Shown: positions 1 through 5,760 of the stretch, piece by piece
Numbering within the stretch: position 1 is the stretch's first letter
Layout of the letters: each line of letters starts with the position of its first letter
Origin: JAMIFN01 sp035906235
GTDB lineage: Bacteria > Pseudomonadota > Gammaproteobacteria > Burkholderiales > Burkholderiaceae_C
Length of the DNA: 13,110 nucleotides
NCBI GenBank assembly: GCA_035906235.1
Contig: JAMIFN010000020.1
Span: 1 to 13,110 of the forward strand
Direction: 5' to 3'
Notes under the pieces: generated by a model
The model's input: the letters and a program-made list of their open reading frames with translations, nothing else
Database searches by the model: none
Told to the model about the DNA's origin: nothing
Program-made: the position numbers and the translations under genes

Positions 1-159
1 CAGGCCATCTTGACGCATGGCGGCATGGGTTATTCCAAAGAATTTCATGTTGAACGCTATCTGCGCGAAATCATGATCCCGCGCATCGCCCCGGTTAGCC
101 GCGAAATGATTTTGAGCTATATCGCCGAGCGCGTGCTGGGTTTACCCAAGTCGTATTAA
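1..159 (+). CDS. acyl-CoA dehydrogenase, C-terminal fragment (gene continues upstream of the window)
   Basis: The frame is open from base 1 to a TAA at 157-159 and gives 52 residues. It contains THGGMGYSKEFHVERYLRE followed by IMIPRIAPVSREM and ends LGLPKSY. The GG-x-GY-x-x-x-x-x-VERYLRE pattern is the C-terminal four-helix-bundle signature of flavin-dependent acyl-CoA dehydrogenases, where this segment helps bind FAD and CoA. These enzymes oxidise acyl-CoA to trans-2-enoyl-CoA in fatty-acid or branched-chain catabolism and pass electrons to ETF. The substrate cannot be told from this fragment. A MaoC-type hydratase follows 172 bases downstream on the same strand, which fits an acyl-CoA degradation locus. 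No start is visible because the gene is cut by the window edge. Confidence 0.88.
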   Translation, partial: QAILTHGGMGYSKEFHVERYLREIMIPRIAPVSREMILSYIAERVLGLPKSY

Positions 160-183
160 GCGCCGTCAAAGCTACAAAGGATT

Positions 184-211
184 CGTCATTCCCGCGCACG
201 CGGGAATCCAG
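184..211. repeat. short dispersed palindrome (ATTCCCGCG...CGCGGGAAT type)
   Basis: A 9-bp perfect inverted repeat, ATTCCCGCG at 188-196 and CGCGGGAAT at 199-207, sits between GTC and CCAG. From general knowledge, very similar CGTCATTCCCGCG...GGAATCCAG elements are scattered in intergenic DNA of many proteobacteria. It lies just after the acyl-CoA dehydrogenase stop and could form a hairpin in the transcript, but no T-tract follows, so a terminator role is doubtful. Confidence 0.65.
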
Positions 212-220
212 GTATTTCCC

Positions 221-254
221 CCCTCTCCCTGCGGGAGAGGGTTGGGGTGAGGGT
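221..254. repeat. REP-like palindrome (CCCTCTCCC-TGC-GGGAGAGGG plus TTGGGGTGAGGG tail)
   Basis: CCCTCTCCC at 221-229 pairs perfectly with GGGAGAGGG at 233-241 around a TGC loop. It is followed by the asymmetric tail TTGGGGTGAGGG at 242-253. A G-rich hairpin plus a TGGG/GAGGG tail is the form of a common proteobacterial REP family. The same architecture appears twice more in this window, as an inverted pair inside the ygiQ reading frame (11985-12075). With the palindrome at 184-211 it fills most of the spacer between the two acyl-CoA genes. Confidence 0.7.
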
Positions 255-331
255 TTAACAAGCTCTACGCGCCGAATGACACAAACTCACAAATTTCCTC
301 TTTATCGCCCTATCAGTCCTTTTGCAAAACC

Positions 332-787
332 ATGAAAATCTTCAAAACCTTAAGCGAAATCCCCCCCTGCATCGGCCAAGAAGTGGCCGTTAGCGATTGG
401 GAAGACATCAGCCAGCCCCAGGTCAATACCTTTGCCGAATCCACCAAAGATTTGCAGTGGATACACATTGATGTGGAGCGCGCCAAAGACGGGCCTTTTG
501 GTGGCCCGATTGCGCACGGTTTCTTGACGCTTTCCTTGATCCCCCGCTTTTTCGCCACAGCGGTGACGATAGAAGGCACGCGCATGGGTGTGAACTACGG
601 CCTCAATAAAGTGCGTTTTACCGCCCCCGTGCCCGTGGGCAGCCGCCTGCGTGCGCGTTTGAAACTGCTGGCCGCCGAGCCGCTGGAAGGCAATGGCCTG
701 CAAATGACCTGGGTCTTTACCATCGAGCGCGAAGGTAGCGATAAACCTGTTTGTATTGCTGAACTGCTGATGCGGCGCTATACCTGA
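332..787 (+). CDS. MaoC-family (R)-hydratase-like protein
   Basis: This 151-residue protein has a single hot-dog fold of the MaoC/PhaJ type. The hydratase signature is clear at residues 34-64: D40 and H45 have the five-residue spacing of the catalytic Asp/His pair in (R)-specific enoyl-CoA hydratases, followed by A51, G58-P59 and IAHGFL at 60-65. Family members add water to trans-2-enoyl-CoA, linking beta-oxidation to (R)-3-hydroxyacyl-CoA. The neighbouring acyl-CoA dehydrogenase makes enoyl-CoA, so a shared pathway is plausible. The length is normal for the family. The ATG at 332 has no good Shine-Dalgarno; it is kept because the fold begins a few residues later. The TGA at 785-787 directly abuts a copy of the dispersed GAGCTACTCAGG repeat. 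Exact substrate is unknown. Confidence 0.88.
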   Translation: MKIFKTLSEIPPCIGQEVAVSDWEDISQPQVNTFAESTKDLQWIHIDVERAKDGPFGGPIAHGFLTLSLIPRFFATAVTIEGTRMGVNYGLNKVRFTAPVPVGSRLRARLKLLAAEPLEGNGLQMTWVFTIEREGSDKPVCIAELLMRRYT

Positions 788-850
788 TTTTTAAGTATGT
801 TTTTGCTGTTTTAAGCCGAAAAACCTGCCTGAGTAGCTCATATTTGATGA
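788..850 (-). repeat. dispersed GAGCTACTCAGG repeat, copy A (spacer class)
   Basis: The core, the complement of 821-839, reads GAGCTACTCAGGCAGGTTT on the minus strand. The flanks also match other copies: a TCAAATA stretch before the core and CGGCTTAAAACAGC followed by AAAAACA after it. The element begins immediately after the maoC-like stop codon. It is sense-oriented with respect to groEL, whose 3' side faces it beyond the hairpin cluster. Confidence 0.85.
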
Positions 851-856
851 GCATAA

Positions 857-882
857 AAAAGCTCGGCATGAGCCGAGCTTTT
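857..882. terminator. bidirectional Rho-independent terminator between convergent genes
   Basis: AAAAGCTCGGC at 857-867 pairs with GCCGAGCTTTT at 872-882 around an ATGA loop. The GC stem is flanked by A's on one side and T's on the other, so it can terminate both the maoC-like transcript (+) and the groEL transcript (-). Confidence 0.8.
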
Positions 883-888
883 CATGGT

Positions 889-1010
889 GGCGTCGTTAGA
901 CAAAAAAGTCTTTCTGGACGCCGCATAGCGATTAGTAGGCTAGGTGGCGGGGCGCAGAGCAGTAGCAGCGCTACGGCAAGCCCCGCCAACAACGCCTATG
1001 GGCGCTAGGC
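889..1010. other. two further nested hairpins in the groEL 3' region
   Basis: Hairpin one: GGCGTC at 889-894 pairs with GACGCC at 917-922, with an inner stem AGAC 898-901 / GTCT 908-911 around six A's. Hairpin two: TAGGC 936-940, GGCGGGGC 946-953 and GTAGC 962-966 pair successively with GCTAC 970-974, GCCCCGCC 980-987 and GCCTA 994-998, with small internal loops. An alternative short stem GCCTA 994-998 / TAGGC 1005-1009 is also possible. No gene is seen here. The structures lie directly downstream of the groEL stop on its transcript and may act in 3'-end formation or stability, or may be an unrecognised repeat unit. Confidence 0.55.
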
Positions 1011-1024
1011 AAGGACTGCGTGAT

Positions 1025-2668
1025 TTACATCATGCCGCCCATACCGCCCATGCCACCCATATCAGGCATGCCGCCGCCAGCAGCATCGTCTTTAGGGCTG
1101 TCAGCGACCATGCACTCGGTCGTCAGCATCAGGCCAGAGACAGACGCGGCGTTTTGCAAAGCCGTGCGCGTGACTTTAGTGGGATCCAAGATGCCCATTT
1201 CGATCATGTCGCCATAGGTGTCGTTAGCCGCGTTAAAGCCAAAGTTGCCTTTGCCTTCCAACACTTTGTTGATCACCACAGCAGGCTCGCCACCGGCGTT
1301 GGCGACGATTTCGCGCAGGGGCGCTTCGATGGCTTTGAGCACCAAGGCGATACCGGCTTGTTGGTCGGCGTTGTCACCGGTGATGTTGCCCGCAGCTTGG
1401 CGTGCGCGCAGCAGGGCGATACCGCCGCCAGCAACGATACCTTCTTCCACCGCAGCGCGGGTCGCGTGCAGGGCGTCTTCGACGCGGGCTTTTTTCTCTT
1501 TCATTTCCACTTCGGTAGCGGCGCCAACTTTGATCACAGCAACACCGCCAGCCAATTTGGCGACGCGCTCTTGCAGTTTTTCTTTGTCGTAGTCGCTGGT
1601 GGCTTCTTCGATTTGTTGGCGAATTTGTTTTACACGCGCTTCGATATCAGCAGCAGCGCCAGCGCCGTCGATGATGATGGTGTTTTCTTTGCCGATTTCG
1701 ACACGCGCAGCCGTGCCCAAGTCTTCCAGGGTGACTTTTTCCAAAGTCAGGCCCACTTCTTCGGCAATCACTTTGCCGCCTGTCAAGATGGCGATGTCTT
1801 CGAGCATGGCTTTGCGGCGGTCGCCAAAGCCTGGGGCTTTAACGGCAACCACTTTCAAAATGCCACGGATGGTATTGACCACCAGCGTAGCCAGGGCTTC
1901 GCCATCGACATCTTCAGCCACGATCAGCAGGGGGCGGCCAGATTTAGCCACTTGCTCTAGCGTCGGCAGCAGTTCGCGGATATTGCTGATCTTTTTGTCA
2001 CACAGCAGCACGAATGGGTTGTCCAAAATGGCGGCTTGTTTTTCGGGGTTGTTGATGAAATAGGGCGAGAGGTAGCCACGGTCAAACTGCATGCCTTCAA
2101 CCACATCGAGTTCGTTTTCCAGGCTCTTGCCGTCTTCGACGGTGATCACGCCTTCTTTGCCGACCTTGTCCATGGCTTGGGCGATGATTTCGCCGACATG
2201 GGCGTCAGAGTTGGCAGAAATGGTGCCGACTTGGGCAATTTCTTTGTTGGAAGAAGTCGCTTTAGATGCCGTTTTGAGCTGAACGATCAGGGCCGCTACG
2301 GCTTTGTCGATACCGCGCTTCAAGTCCATGGGGTTCATGCCGGCGGCGACATATTTCATGCCTTCGTGCACGATGGCTTGTGCCAATACGGTGGCGGTGG
2401 TGGTGCCGTCACCCGCGTTGTCGGCGGTTTTAGAGGCCACTTCTTTGACCATCTGCGCGCCCATGTTTTGCAGCTTGTCTTTGAGTTCGATTTCTTTGGC
2501 AACGGATACGCCGTCTTTGGTGACCAAAGGCGCGCCGAAAGAGCGCTCGAGCACCACATTGCGGCCTTTAGGGCCCAGAGTTGTTTTAACGGCGTTGGCC
2601 AAAACATTCACGCCTTCAACCATACGAGCGCGTGCGTCCGCGCCAAATACCACTTCTTTAGCTGCCAT
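1025..2668 (-). CDS. groL: 60 kDa chaperonin GroEL
   Basis: The 547 residues match the normal GroEL length. The protein begins AAKEVVFGADARARM and carries the ATP-site segments TTLGPKGRNV (29-38), D52 and GDGTTTATV (86-94, with catalytic-site D87). It ends in the typical flexible GGMGGMGGMM tail. GroEL forms a double-ring cytosolic ATPase that folds proteins together with the GroES cap. The start at 2668 has a good Shine-Dalgarno, AGGAG (complement of 2675-2679), six bases upstream. It is the second gene of the groES-groEL operon but is separated from groES by an unusually long 168-base spacer that holds a dispersed repeat. Heat-shock control is expected through the CIRCE operator upstream of groES. 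Confidence 0.98.
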   Translation of the reverse strand: MAAKEVVFGADARARMVEGVNVLANAVKTTLGPKGRNVVLERSFGAPLVTKDGVSVAKEIELKDKLQNMGAQMVKEVASKTADNAGDGTTTATVLAQAIVHEGMKYVAAGMNPMDLKRGIDKAVAALIVQLKTASKATSSNKEIAQVGTISANSDAHVGEIIAQAMDKVGKEGVITVEDGKSLENELDVVEGMQFDRGYLSPYFINNPEKQAAILDNPFVLLCDKKISNIRELLPTLEQVAKSGRPLLIVAEDVDGEALATLVVNTIRGILKVVAVKAPGFGDRRKAMLEDIAILTGGKVIAEEVGLTLEKVTLEDLGTAARVEIGKENTIIIDGAGAAADIEARVKQIRQQIEEATSDYDKEKLQERVAKLAGGVAVIKVGAATEVEMKEKKARVEDALHATRAAVEEGIVAGGGIALLRARQAAGNITGDNADQQAGIALVLKAIEAPLREIVANAGGEPAVVINKVLEGKGNFGFNAANDTYGDMIEMGILDPTKVTRTALQNAASVSGLMLTTECMVADSPKDDAAGGGMPDMGGMGGMGGMM

Positions 2669-2690
2669 GAATGGCTCCTGAGAAAATTAA

Positions 2691-2753
2691 ATTTAAGAGT
2701 GTTTTTGCTGCCCTAGGCCGTAAAACCTGCCTGAGCAGCTATCAAATATGATG
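2691..2753 (-). repeat. dispersed GAGCTACTCAGG repeat, copy B (groES-groEL spacer)
   Basis: The minus strand reads AGCTGCTCAGGCAGGTTT (complement of 2723-2740), preceded by TTTGAT and followed by TACGGCCTAGGGCAGC and AAAAACACTCTTAAA. Both flanks match copies A and D, giving about 60 bp of shared sequence. It is transcribed in sense between groES and groEL, just upstream of the groEL ribosome-binding site. Confidence 0.85.
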
Positions 2754-2767
2754 TGTTGTCTTTGGCC

Positions 2768-2834
2768 GAGCCGGCGGCTCTTAACTGGGCTGCGCCAAGT
2801 TAGCCTATGACGAAAGTGATAGCTCTGAAAGAGC
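2768..2834. other. hairpins in the groES-groEL intercistronic spacer
   Basis: GAGCC at 2768-2772 pairs with GGCTC at 2776-2780. GCTCT at 2822-2826 pairs with AGAGC at 2830-2834, directly after the groES stop. An AACTGG...CCAAGTT dyad lies between them at about 2783-2801. None has a T-tract, so read-through into groEL is expected. They could mark mRNA processing or stabilise the groES end. Confidence 0.4.
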
Positions 2835-2836
2835 GA

Positions 2837-3127
2837 TTACTTTTCGACGACAGCAAACAGGTCGTCTTCTTTCATCACCAGCAGCTCGTCGCCAGCGACT
2901 TTGACGGTTTGGCCTGAGTATTTGCCAAACAGCACGCGGTCGCCCACTTGCACATTCATGGCTTGTAATTGGCCTTGTTCGTTTTTCTTGCCTGGGCCTA
3001 CGGCCAAGACTTCGCCTTGGTCGGGCTTTTCGGCCGCATTGTCAGGAATATAGATTCCTGAGGCGGTTTTGGTTTCGTTTTCAAGGCGTTTGACGATCAC
3101 GCGATCGGCTAAAGGACGCAGATTCAC
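2837..3127 (-). CDS. groES: 10 kDa co-chaperonin GroES
   Basis: GroES is the heptameric lid that closes the GroEL folding chamber in the cytosol. The protein contains NLRPLADRVIVKRLENET, the mobile loop with the GIYIP motif (about residues 25-29), GEVLAVGPGK, and DRVLFGKYSG near the end. A GTG at 3125-3127 is preferred over the ATG two codons upstream (3131-3133). AGGAG (complement of 3134-3138) touches that ATG with no spacing but lies six bases from the GTG. The GTG product starts MNLRPL, exactly where the family usually starts, and is 96 residues long. groEL follows downstream; the CIRCE operator and promoter lie upstream. Confidence 0.95.
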   Translation of the reverse strand: MNLRPLADRVIVKRLENETKTASGIYIPDNAAEKPDQGEVLAVGPGKKNEQGQLQAMNVQVGDRVLFGKYSGQTVKVAGDELLVMKEDDLFAVVEK

Positions 3128-3133
3128 AAGCAT

Positions 3134-3138
3134 CTCCT
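3134..3138 (-). promoter_or_regulatory. Shine-Dalgarno of groES that decides the start
   Basis: The minus strand reads AGGAG here. It lies six bases from the GTG at 3125-3127 but directly abuts the ATG at 3131-3133, which would leave no room for initiation. It therefore supports the GTG start. Confidence 0.75.
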
Positions 3139-3185
3139 AAGAGCTAAGGGTTAGAAAAAAACGGCGGGGCAGGGCGCTTGGATTC

Positions 3186-3201
3186 GCGCTACGCGTAGCG
3201 C
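3186..3201. other. 16-bp perfect palindrome in the groES leader
   Basis: GCGCTACGCGTAGCGC is perfectly self-complementary. It lies between the CIRCE operator and the groES ribosome-binding site, so it would form a stem near the 5' end of the groESL mRNA or act as a protein-binding dyad. It is three bases downstream of the CIRCE half-site on the transcript. Confidence 0.6.
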
Positions 3202-3203
3202 AA

Positions 3204-3230
3204 TTAGCACTCTCGCCCAACGACTGCTAA
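3204..3230. promoter_or_regulatory. CIRCE element (HrcA operator) upstream of groES
   Basis: TTAGCACTC at 3204-3212, nine bases, then GACTGCTAA at 3222-3230. This matches the CIRCE consensus TTAGCACTC-N9-GAGTGCTAA with one substitution. From established knowledge, the HrcA repressor binds CIRCE and represses groE/dnaK operons until heat shock. The element touches the -10 box of the predicted promoter, as expected for direct occlusion. hrcA is not in this window. Confidence 0.93.
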
Positions 3231-3257
3231 TGATAAGAGCATTTGCCCGTATTTCAA
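3230..3257 (-). promoter_or_regulatory. groES-groEL promoter, sigma70-like
   Basis: On the minus strand, TTGAAA (complement of 3252-3257), 16 bases, then TATCAT (complement of 3230-3235). The -35 region reads CCCTTGAAA, which also resembles the -35 of sigma32 promoters. The -10 is closer to sigma70 than to the CCCCAT-type sigma32 box. Transcription would begin near 3223, inside CIRCE. Confidence 0.6.
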
Positions 3258-3262
3258 GGGCG

Positions 3263-3280
3263 GGGGCGTAAAAATGCCCC
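3263..3280. terminator. possible weak terminator hairpin after the MscS-like gene
   Basis: GGGGC at 3263-3267 pairs with GCCCC at 3276-3280 around an A/T-rich loop. It lies downstream of the MscS-like gene and upstream of the groES promoter. There is no clear T-tract after it on the minus strand, so efficiency would be low. Confidence 0.3.
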
Positions 3281-3324
3281 AGCACCCATTGAAAAGGACT
3301 GAAAAATCAAGGGCTTGCAGCTGC

Positions 3325-3933
3325 TTATGAAGGGATGGGTTCAGGCGCGGGTTCAGCCGCAGCCCTAGGCTCTTGCGGCAAACTGGTCCAGCGCCGCAGG
3401 CCTTTTTGAAAAATAAAGATATTGGGCAACTGCACCACGCTGCGCCCGCCGTCTGTGCGCTGTTCTTCCAGGGTGGTGTAGAGCATATTGATATCGACGA
3501 CACGCCCCTGCACCCCCGTTTTGTCCAGCGCTTCTAGCACTTCGATGGTGTCGCCCAGGCGATAGGGGCGCACAGCCATGATGAGCAGGGCGCAGAAGAA
3601 GTTAGACAGCACGCTCCAGGCGGCAAAAAAAGCCACCGCGCCGACGGCGGCAAAGCCCGAAAAGGCCGTCCAGAGCACGGCGGCGCTGACCCCGAGCACC
3701 TCCAAGATCATCAAGACAGAGCCGCTGATGATGAGCCAGCGCATCAGGCCTTTGATGGGCACCTCCATCTCCAGCGGCCAGGCGTAGCGGCGCGCGCTGC
3801 GGCCGATCAGCTTGCGCAGGGTGTAGTGCAGCAGCACGGCGAGCACCGCAATCAGGGCGATGTGGGCGGCGGGCAGGGCGAGGTCTAGCCATTCGCCCGC
3901 CCAGCCTGAGATTAAAGAGCGTAAGCTTTGCAT
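3325..3933 (-). CDS. small MscS-family mechanosensitive ion channel
   Basis: The 202-residue membrane protein has hydrophobic segments at about 20-40, 60-80 and 84-108. The last continues into an amphipathic pore helix rich in Gly/Ala (SGFAAVGAVAFFAAWSVLSNF, about 92-112) and the hallmark RPYRLGDTIEV (122-132), which starts the MscS beta domain. Family members open under membrane tension to release solutes in hypo-osmotic shock. E. coli MscS has about 286 residues. This protein stops soon after the beta domain (about 178) and ends in a Pro/Ala/Glu tail, so the cytoplasmic alpha-beta cage seems missing. The ATG at 3933 lacks an obvious Shine-Dalgarno. groES follows on the same strand but has its own promoter. 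Confidence 0.9.
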   Translation of the reverse strand: MQSLRSLISGWAGEWLDLALPAAHIALIAVLAVLLHYTLRKLIGRSARRYAWPLEMEVPIKGLMRWLIISGSVLMILEVLGVSAAVLWTAFSGFAAVGAVAFFAAWSVLSNFFCALLIMAVRPYRLGDTIEVLEALDKTGVQGRVVDINMLYTTLEEQRTDGGRSVVQLPNIFIFQKGLRRWTSLPQEPRAAAEPAPEPIPS

Positions 3934-4140
3934 AGGGGGTAGAGCTTAGCGCATCGCTGCTGAGCGCAAGTGCATGGGTATGCTGCACCTAGTCTGAATC
4001 TAGGCTGAATAGAAACTGAAATGAATATTAAAATCGAAGGCTGGATTTTTCTTCGGCTGTGCGCGCAATCGGCAGCTGCTGTGTAGATAGCAAGATGCCT
4101 GCCCTTCACCACAAGCGCCGGCATTGCCCAAGCCTTTTGG

Positions 4141-4179
4141 CCCGCCTTAGCGGCTGCAGCCAAGCGGGTTGAGCCGCTA
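4141..4179 (+). promoter_or_regulatory. candidate leader hairpins with alternative pairing upstream of gdhA
   Basis: Two mutually exclusive foldings are visible. In one, CCCGC 4141-4145 pairs with GCGGG 4164-4168 and encloses the self-complementary GGCTGCAGCC (4152-4161). In the other, TAGCGGCT 4148-4155 pairs with AGCCGCTA 4172-4179. They precede a terminator-like hairpin at 4192-4220 and the gdhA start. Such switching is typical of attenuators, but no ligand class is recognised. The rest of 3934-4140 shows no gene; a promoter there is assumed, not identified. Confidence 0.35.
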
Positions 4180-4191
4180 GTTACCATCAGC

Positions 4192-4220
4192 TGCACACCA
4201 TATGGGTGTGCAATTTTTTT
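4192..4220 (+). terminator. intrinsic terminator in the gdhA leader
   Basis: TGCACACC at 4192-4199 pairs with GGTGTGCA at 4205-4212 across a five-base loop and is followed by A and seven T's (4214-4220). This is a textbook Rho-independent terminator on the plus strand, ending 32 bases before the gdhA start. As no plus-strand gene lies just upstream, it may end a short leader or small RNA. A GTGTGC at 4221-4226 could compete for the 5' arm. Confidence 0.65.
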
Positions 4221-4252
4221 GTGTGCGCAGTTTTATTTTTAGGTTTTTATCT

Positions 4253-5596
4253 ATGAACTACGCCTCACTCGACGATTTTTTGGCCTATGTAGCAGGGCGC
4301 AACCCCGGCCAGCCTGAGTTTTTGCAAGCCGTCACCGAGGTGATGGAAAGCCTCTGGCCCTTTATCGCCGCCAACCCCAAATACGCCGATCAAGCCCTGC
4401 TCGAACGCCTGGTCGAGCCCGAGCGCGTGGTCATGTTCCGCGTCTCTTGGGTCAACGACCACGGCCAGGTGCAGGTCAACCGTGGCTACCGTATTCAGCA
4501 CAGCATGGCGATCGGCCCCTACAAAGGCGGCATCCGCTTTCACCCCTCAGTCACCCTGTCGGTGTTGAAGTTTTTGGCTTTTGAACAGACCTTCAAAAAC
4601 GCCTTAACTACCCTGCCCATGGGCGGCGGCAAAGGCGGCTCAGACTTTGACCCCAAAGGCAAAAGCCCAGCCGAAGTCATGCGTTTTTGCCAGGCTTTTG
4701 TGCAAGAGCTGTTCCGCCATGTGGGCCCCGATACCGATGTGCCTGCGGGCGACATTGGCGTGGGCGGGCGCGAAGTCGGCTTTATGGCCGGCATGTACAA
4801 AAAACTCGCCAATAACGCCGCCAGCGTATTTACCGGCAAAGGCCTGTCTTTCGGCGGCTCGCTGGTGCGCCCCGAGGCCACAGGCTACGGCACGGTGTAC
4901 TTTGCCGACGAAATGCTCAAAACCCGTGGCAAATCCTTCAAAGGCTTGCGCGTATCGGTTTCAGGCTCGGGCAATGTGGCGCAATACGCGGTCGAAAAAG
5001 CCATGGCCTTGGGTGCCAAAGTCATCACGGTGTCAGATTCGAGCGGCACGGTGATCGAAGAAGACGGCTTTACGCCCGAAAAACTGGCGATTTTGATGGA
5101 TGTGAAAAACCACCAGTACGGTCGCGTCAGCGACTACGCCGCCCGCACCGGCGCCAAGTTTGAAGCTGGCGTGCGCCCTTGGCATGTGCCCGTGGATGTG
5201 GCTCTGCCTTGCGCGACGCAAAACGAGCTGGACGCGGCCGATGCCCAAACCCTGATCAAAAACGGCGTCATCTGCGTGGCCGAAGGCGCCAACATGCCAT
5301 CGACCATCGAAGCGGCCAAAGCCTTTGAAGCTGCAGGCGTGCTCTACGCCCCGGGTAAAGCGTCTAACGCGGGTGGCGTGGCCACTTCTGGCCTAGAAAT
5401 GAGCCAAAACGCCATGCGCTTATCGTGGACGCGCGAAGAGGTCGATGCCCGCCTGCTGATGATCATGCAGGGCATCCACGCCGCCTGCCTGCAACACGGC
5501 AAACGCGCCGATGGCTCAGTCAGCTATATCGACGGCGCCAATATCGCCGGCTTTGTCAAAGTGGCGCAAGCCATGCACGCGCAAGGTGTCGTCTAA
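4253..5596 (+). CDS. gdhA: glutamate dehydrogenase, NADP-specific type
   Basis: This hexameric cytosolic enzyme makes L-glutamate from 2-oxoglutarate and ammonium with NADPH. The ATG at 4253 gives 447 residues, the same length as E. coli GdhA, and a collinear N-terminus (SLDDFL, AVTEVMESLWPF, LLERLVEPERV). An ATG at 4202 is in frame but lies inside the leader terminator hairpin and adds a non-conserved tail, so it was not used. An AGG at 4241-4243 lies nine bases upstream of the chosen start. Key motifs are GPYKGGIRFHPSV (88-100), PMGGGKGGSD with catalytic K127, DTDVPAGDIGVGGRE (160-174) and the nucleotide-binding GSGNVAQYA (238-246). The gene stands alone, with terminators on both sides. Confidence 0.97.
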   Translation: MNYASLDDFLAYVAGRNPGQPEFLQAVTEVMESLWPFIAANPKYADQALLERLVEPERVVMFRVSWVNDHGQVQVNRGYRIQHSMAIGPYKGGIRFHPSVTLSVLKFLAFEQTFKNALTTLPMGGGKGGSDFDPKGKSPAEVMRFCQAFVQELFRHVGPDTDVPAGDIGVGGREVGFMAGMYKKLANNAASVFTGKGLSFGGSLVRPEATGYGTVYFADEMLKTRGKSFKGLRVSVSGSGNVAQYAVEKAMALGAKVITVSDSSGTVIEEDGFTPEKLAILMDVKNHQYGRVSDYAARTGAKFEAGVRPWHVPVDVALPCATQNELDAADAQTLIKNGVICVAEGANMPSTIEAAKAFEAAGVLYAPGKASNAGGVATSGLEMSQNAMRLSWTREEVDARLLMIMQGIHAACLQHGKRADGSVSYIDGANIAGFVKVAQAMHAQGVV

Positions 5597-5618
5597 AGCC
5601 TTAGGCCAGCTTTGCAGC

Positions 5619-5643
5619 AGCCACTCATTGAGTGGCTTTTTTT
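5619..5643 (+). terminator. gdhA Rho-independent terminator
   Basis: AGCCACT at 5619-5625 pairs with AGTGGCT at 5631-5637, followed by a run of T's to 5643. It lies 23 bases after the gdhA stop. Confidence 0.9.
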
Positions 5644-5660
5644 ATGGTTTTTCATCGTAA

Positions 5661-5699
5661 AAATCATAGCATCTTAGGCAGGTTTTCCGGCTTTAAATG
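5661..5699 (+). repeat. dispersed GAGCTACTCAGG repeat, copy C (degenerate, downstream of gdhA)
   Basis: The plus strand reads TTAGGCAGGTTTT (5674-5686), preceded by ATCATAGCATC and followed by CCGGCTTTAAA. This matches the second half of the core and the TACGGCTTAAAA tail of other copies; the first half is eroded. It is the only copy on the plus strand, and it lies downstream of the only complete plus-strand gene that has a copy in this sense. The rest of the spacer to 5760 holds a small stem (TAGGTT 5719-5724 / AACCTA 5730-5735) and no gene. Confidence 0.6.
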
Positions 5700-5760
5700 C
5701 TGATTGGTGGCTGATGAATAGGTTCAAAAAACCTAGCGCATGACTATGGGTGCTGGACAA

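Noticed and set aside
184..254. The two palindromes as a terminator of the acyl-CoA dehydrogenase gene
   Set aside because: Neither stem is followed by a T-tract, and both match common dispersed repeat types.
944..1960. A 338-codon open frame on the plus strand, and another at 2036-2716
   Set aside because: Both are antisense to groEL, which is certain from its motifs. The translations are composition-biased shadows with no recognisable domain.
3912..4196. A 94-codon minus-strand frame between the MscS-like gene and gdhA
   Set aside because: It overlaps the start of the MscS-like gene in another frame, shows no domain or Shine-Dalgarno, and covers hairpin DNA.
4202..4252. Upstream ATG extending gdhA by 17 residues
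   Set aside because: It falls inside the leader terminator hairpin, has no Shine-Dalgarno, and adds a Phe-rich tail absent from the family. The ATG at 4253 gives the usual 447 residues.
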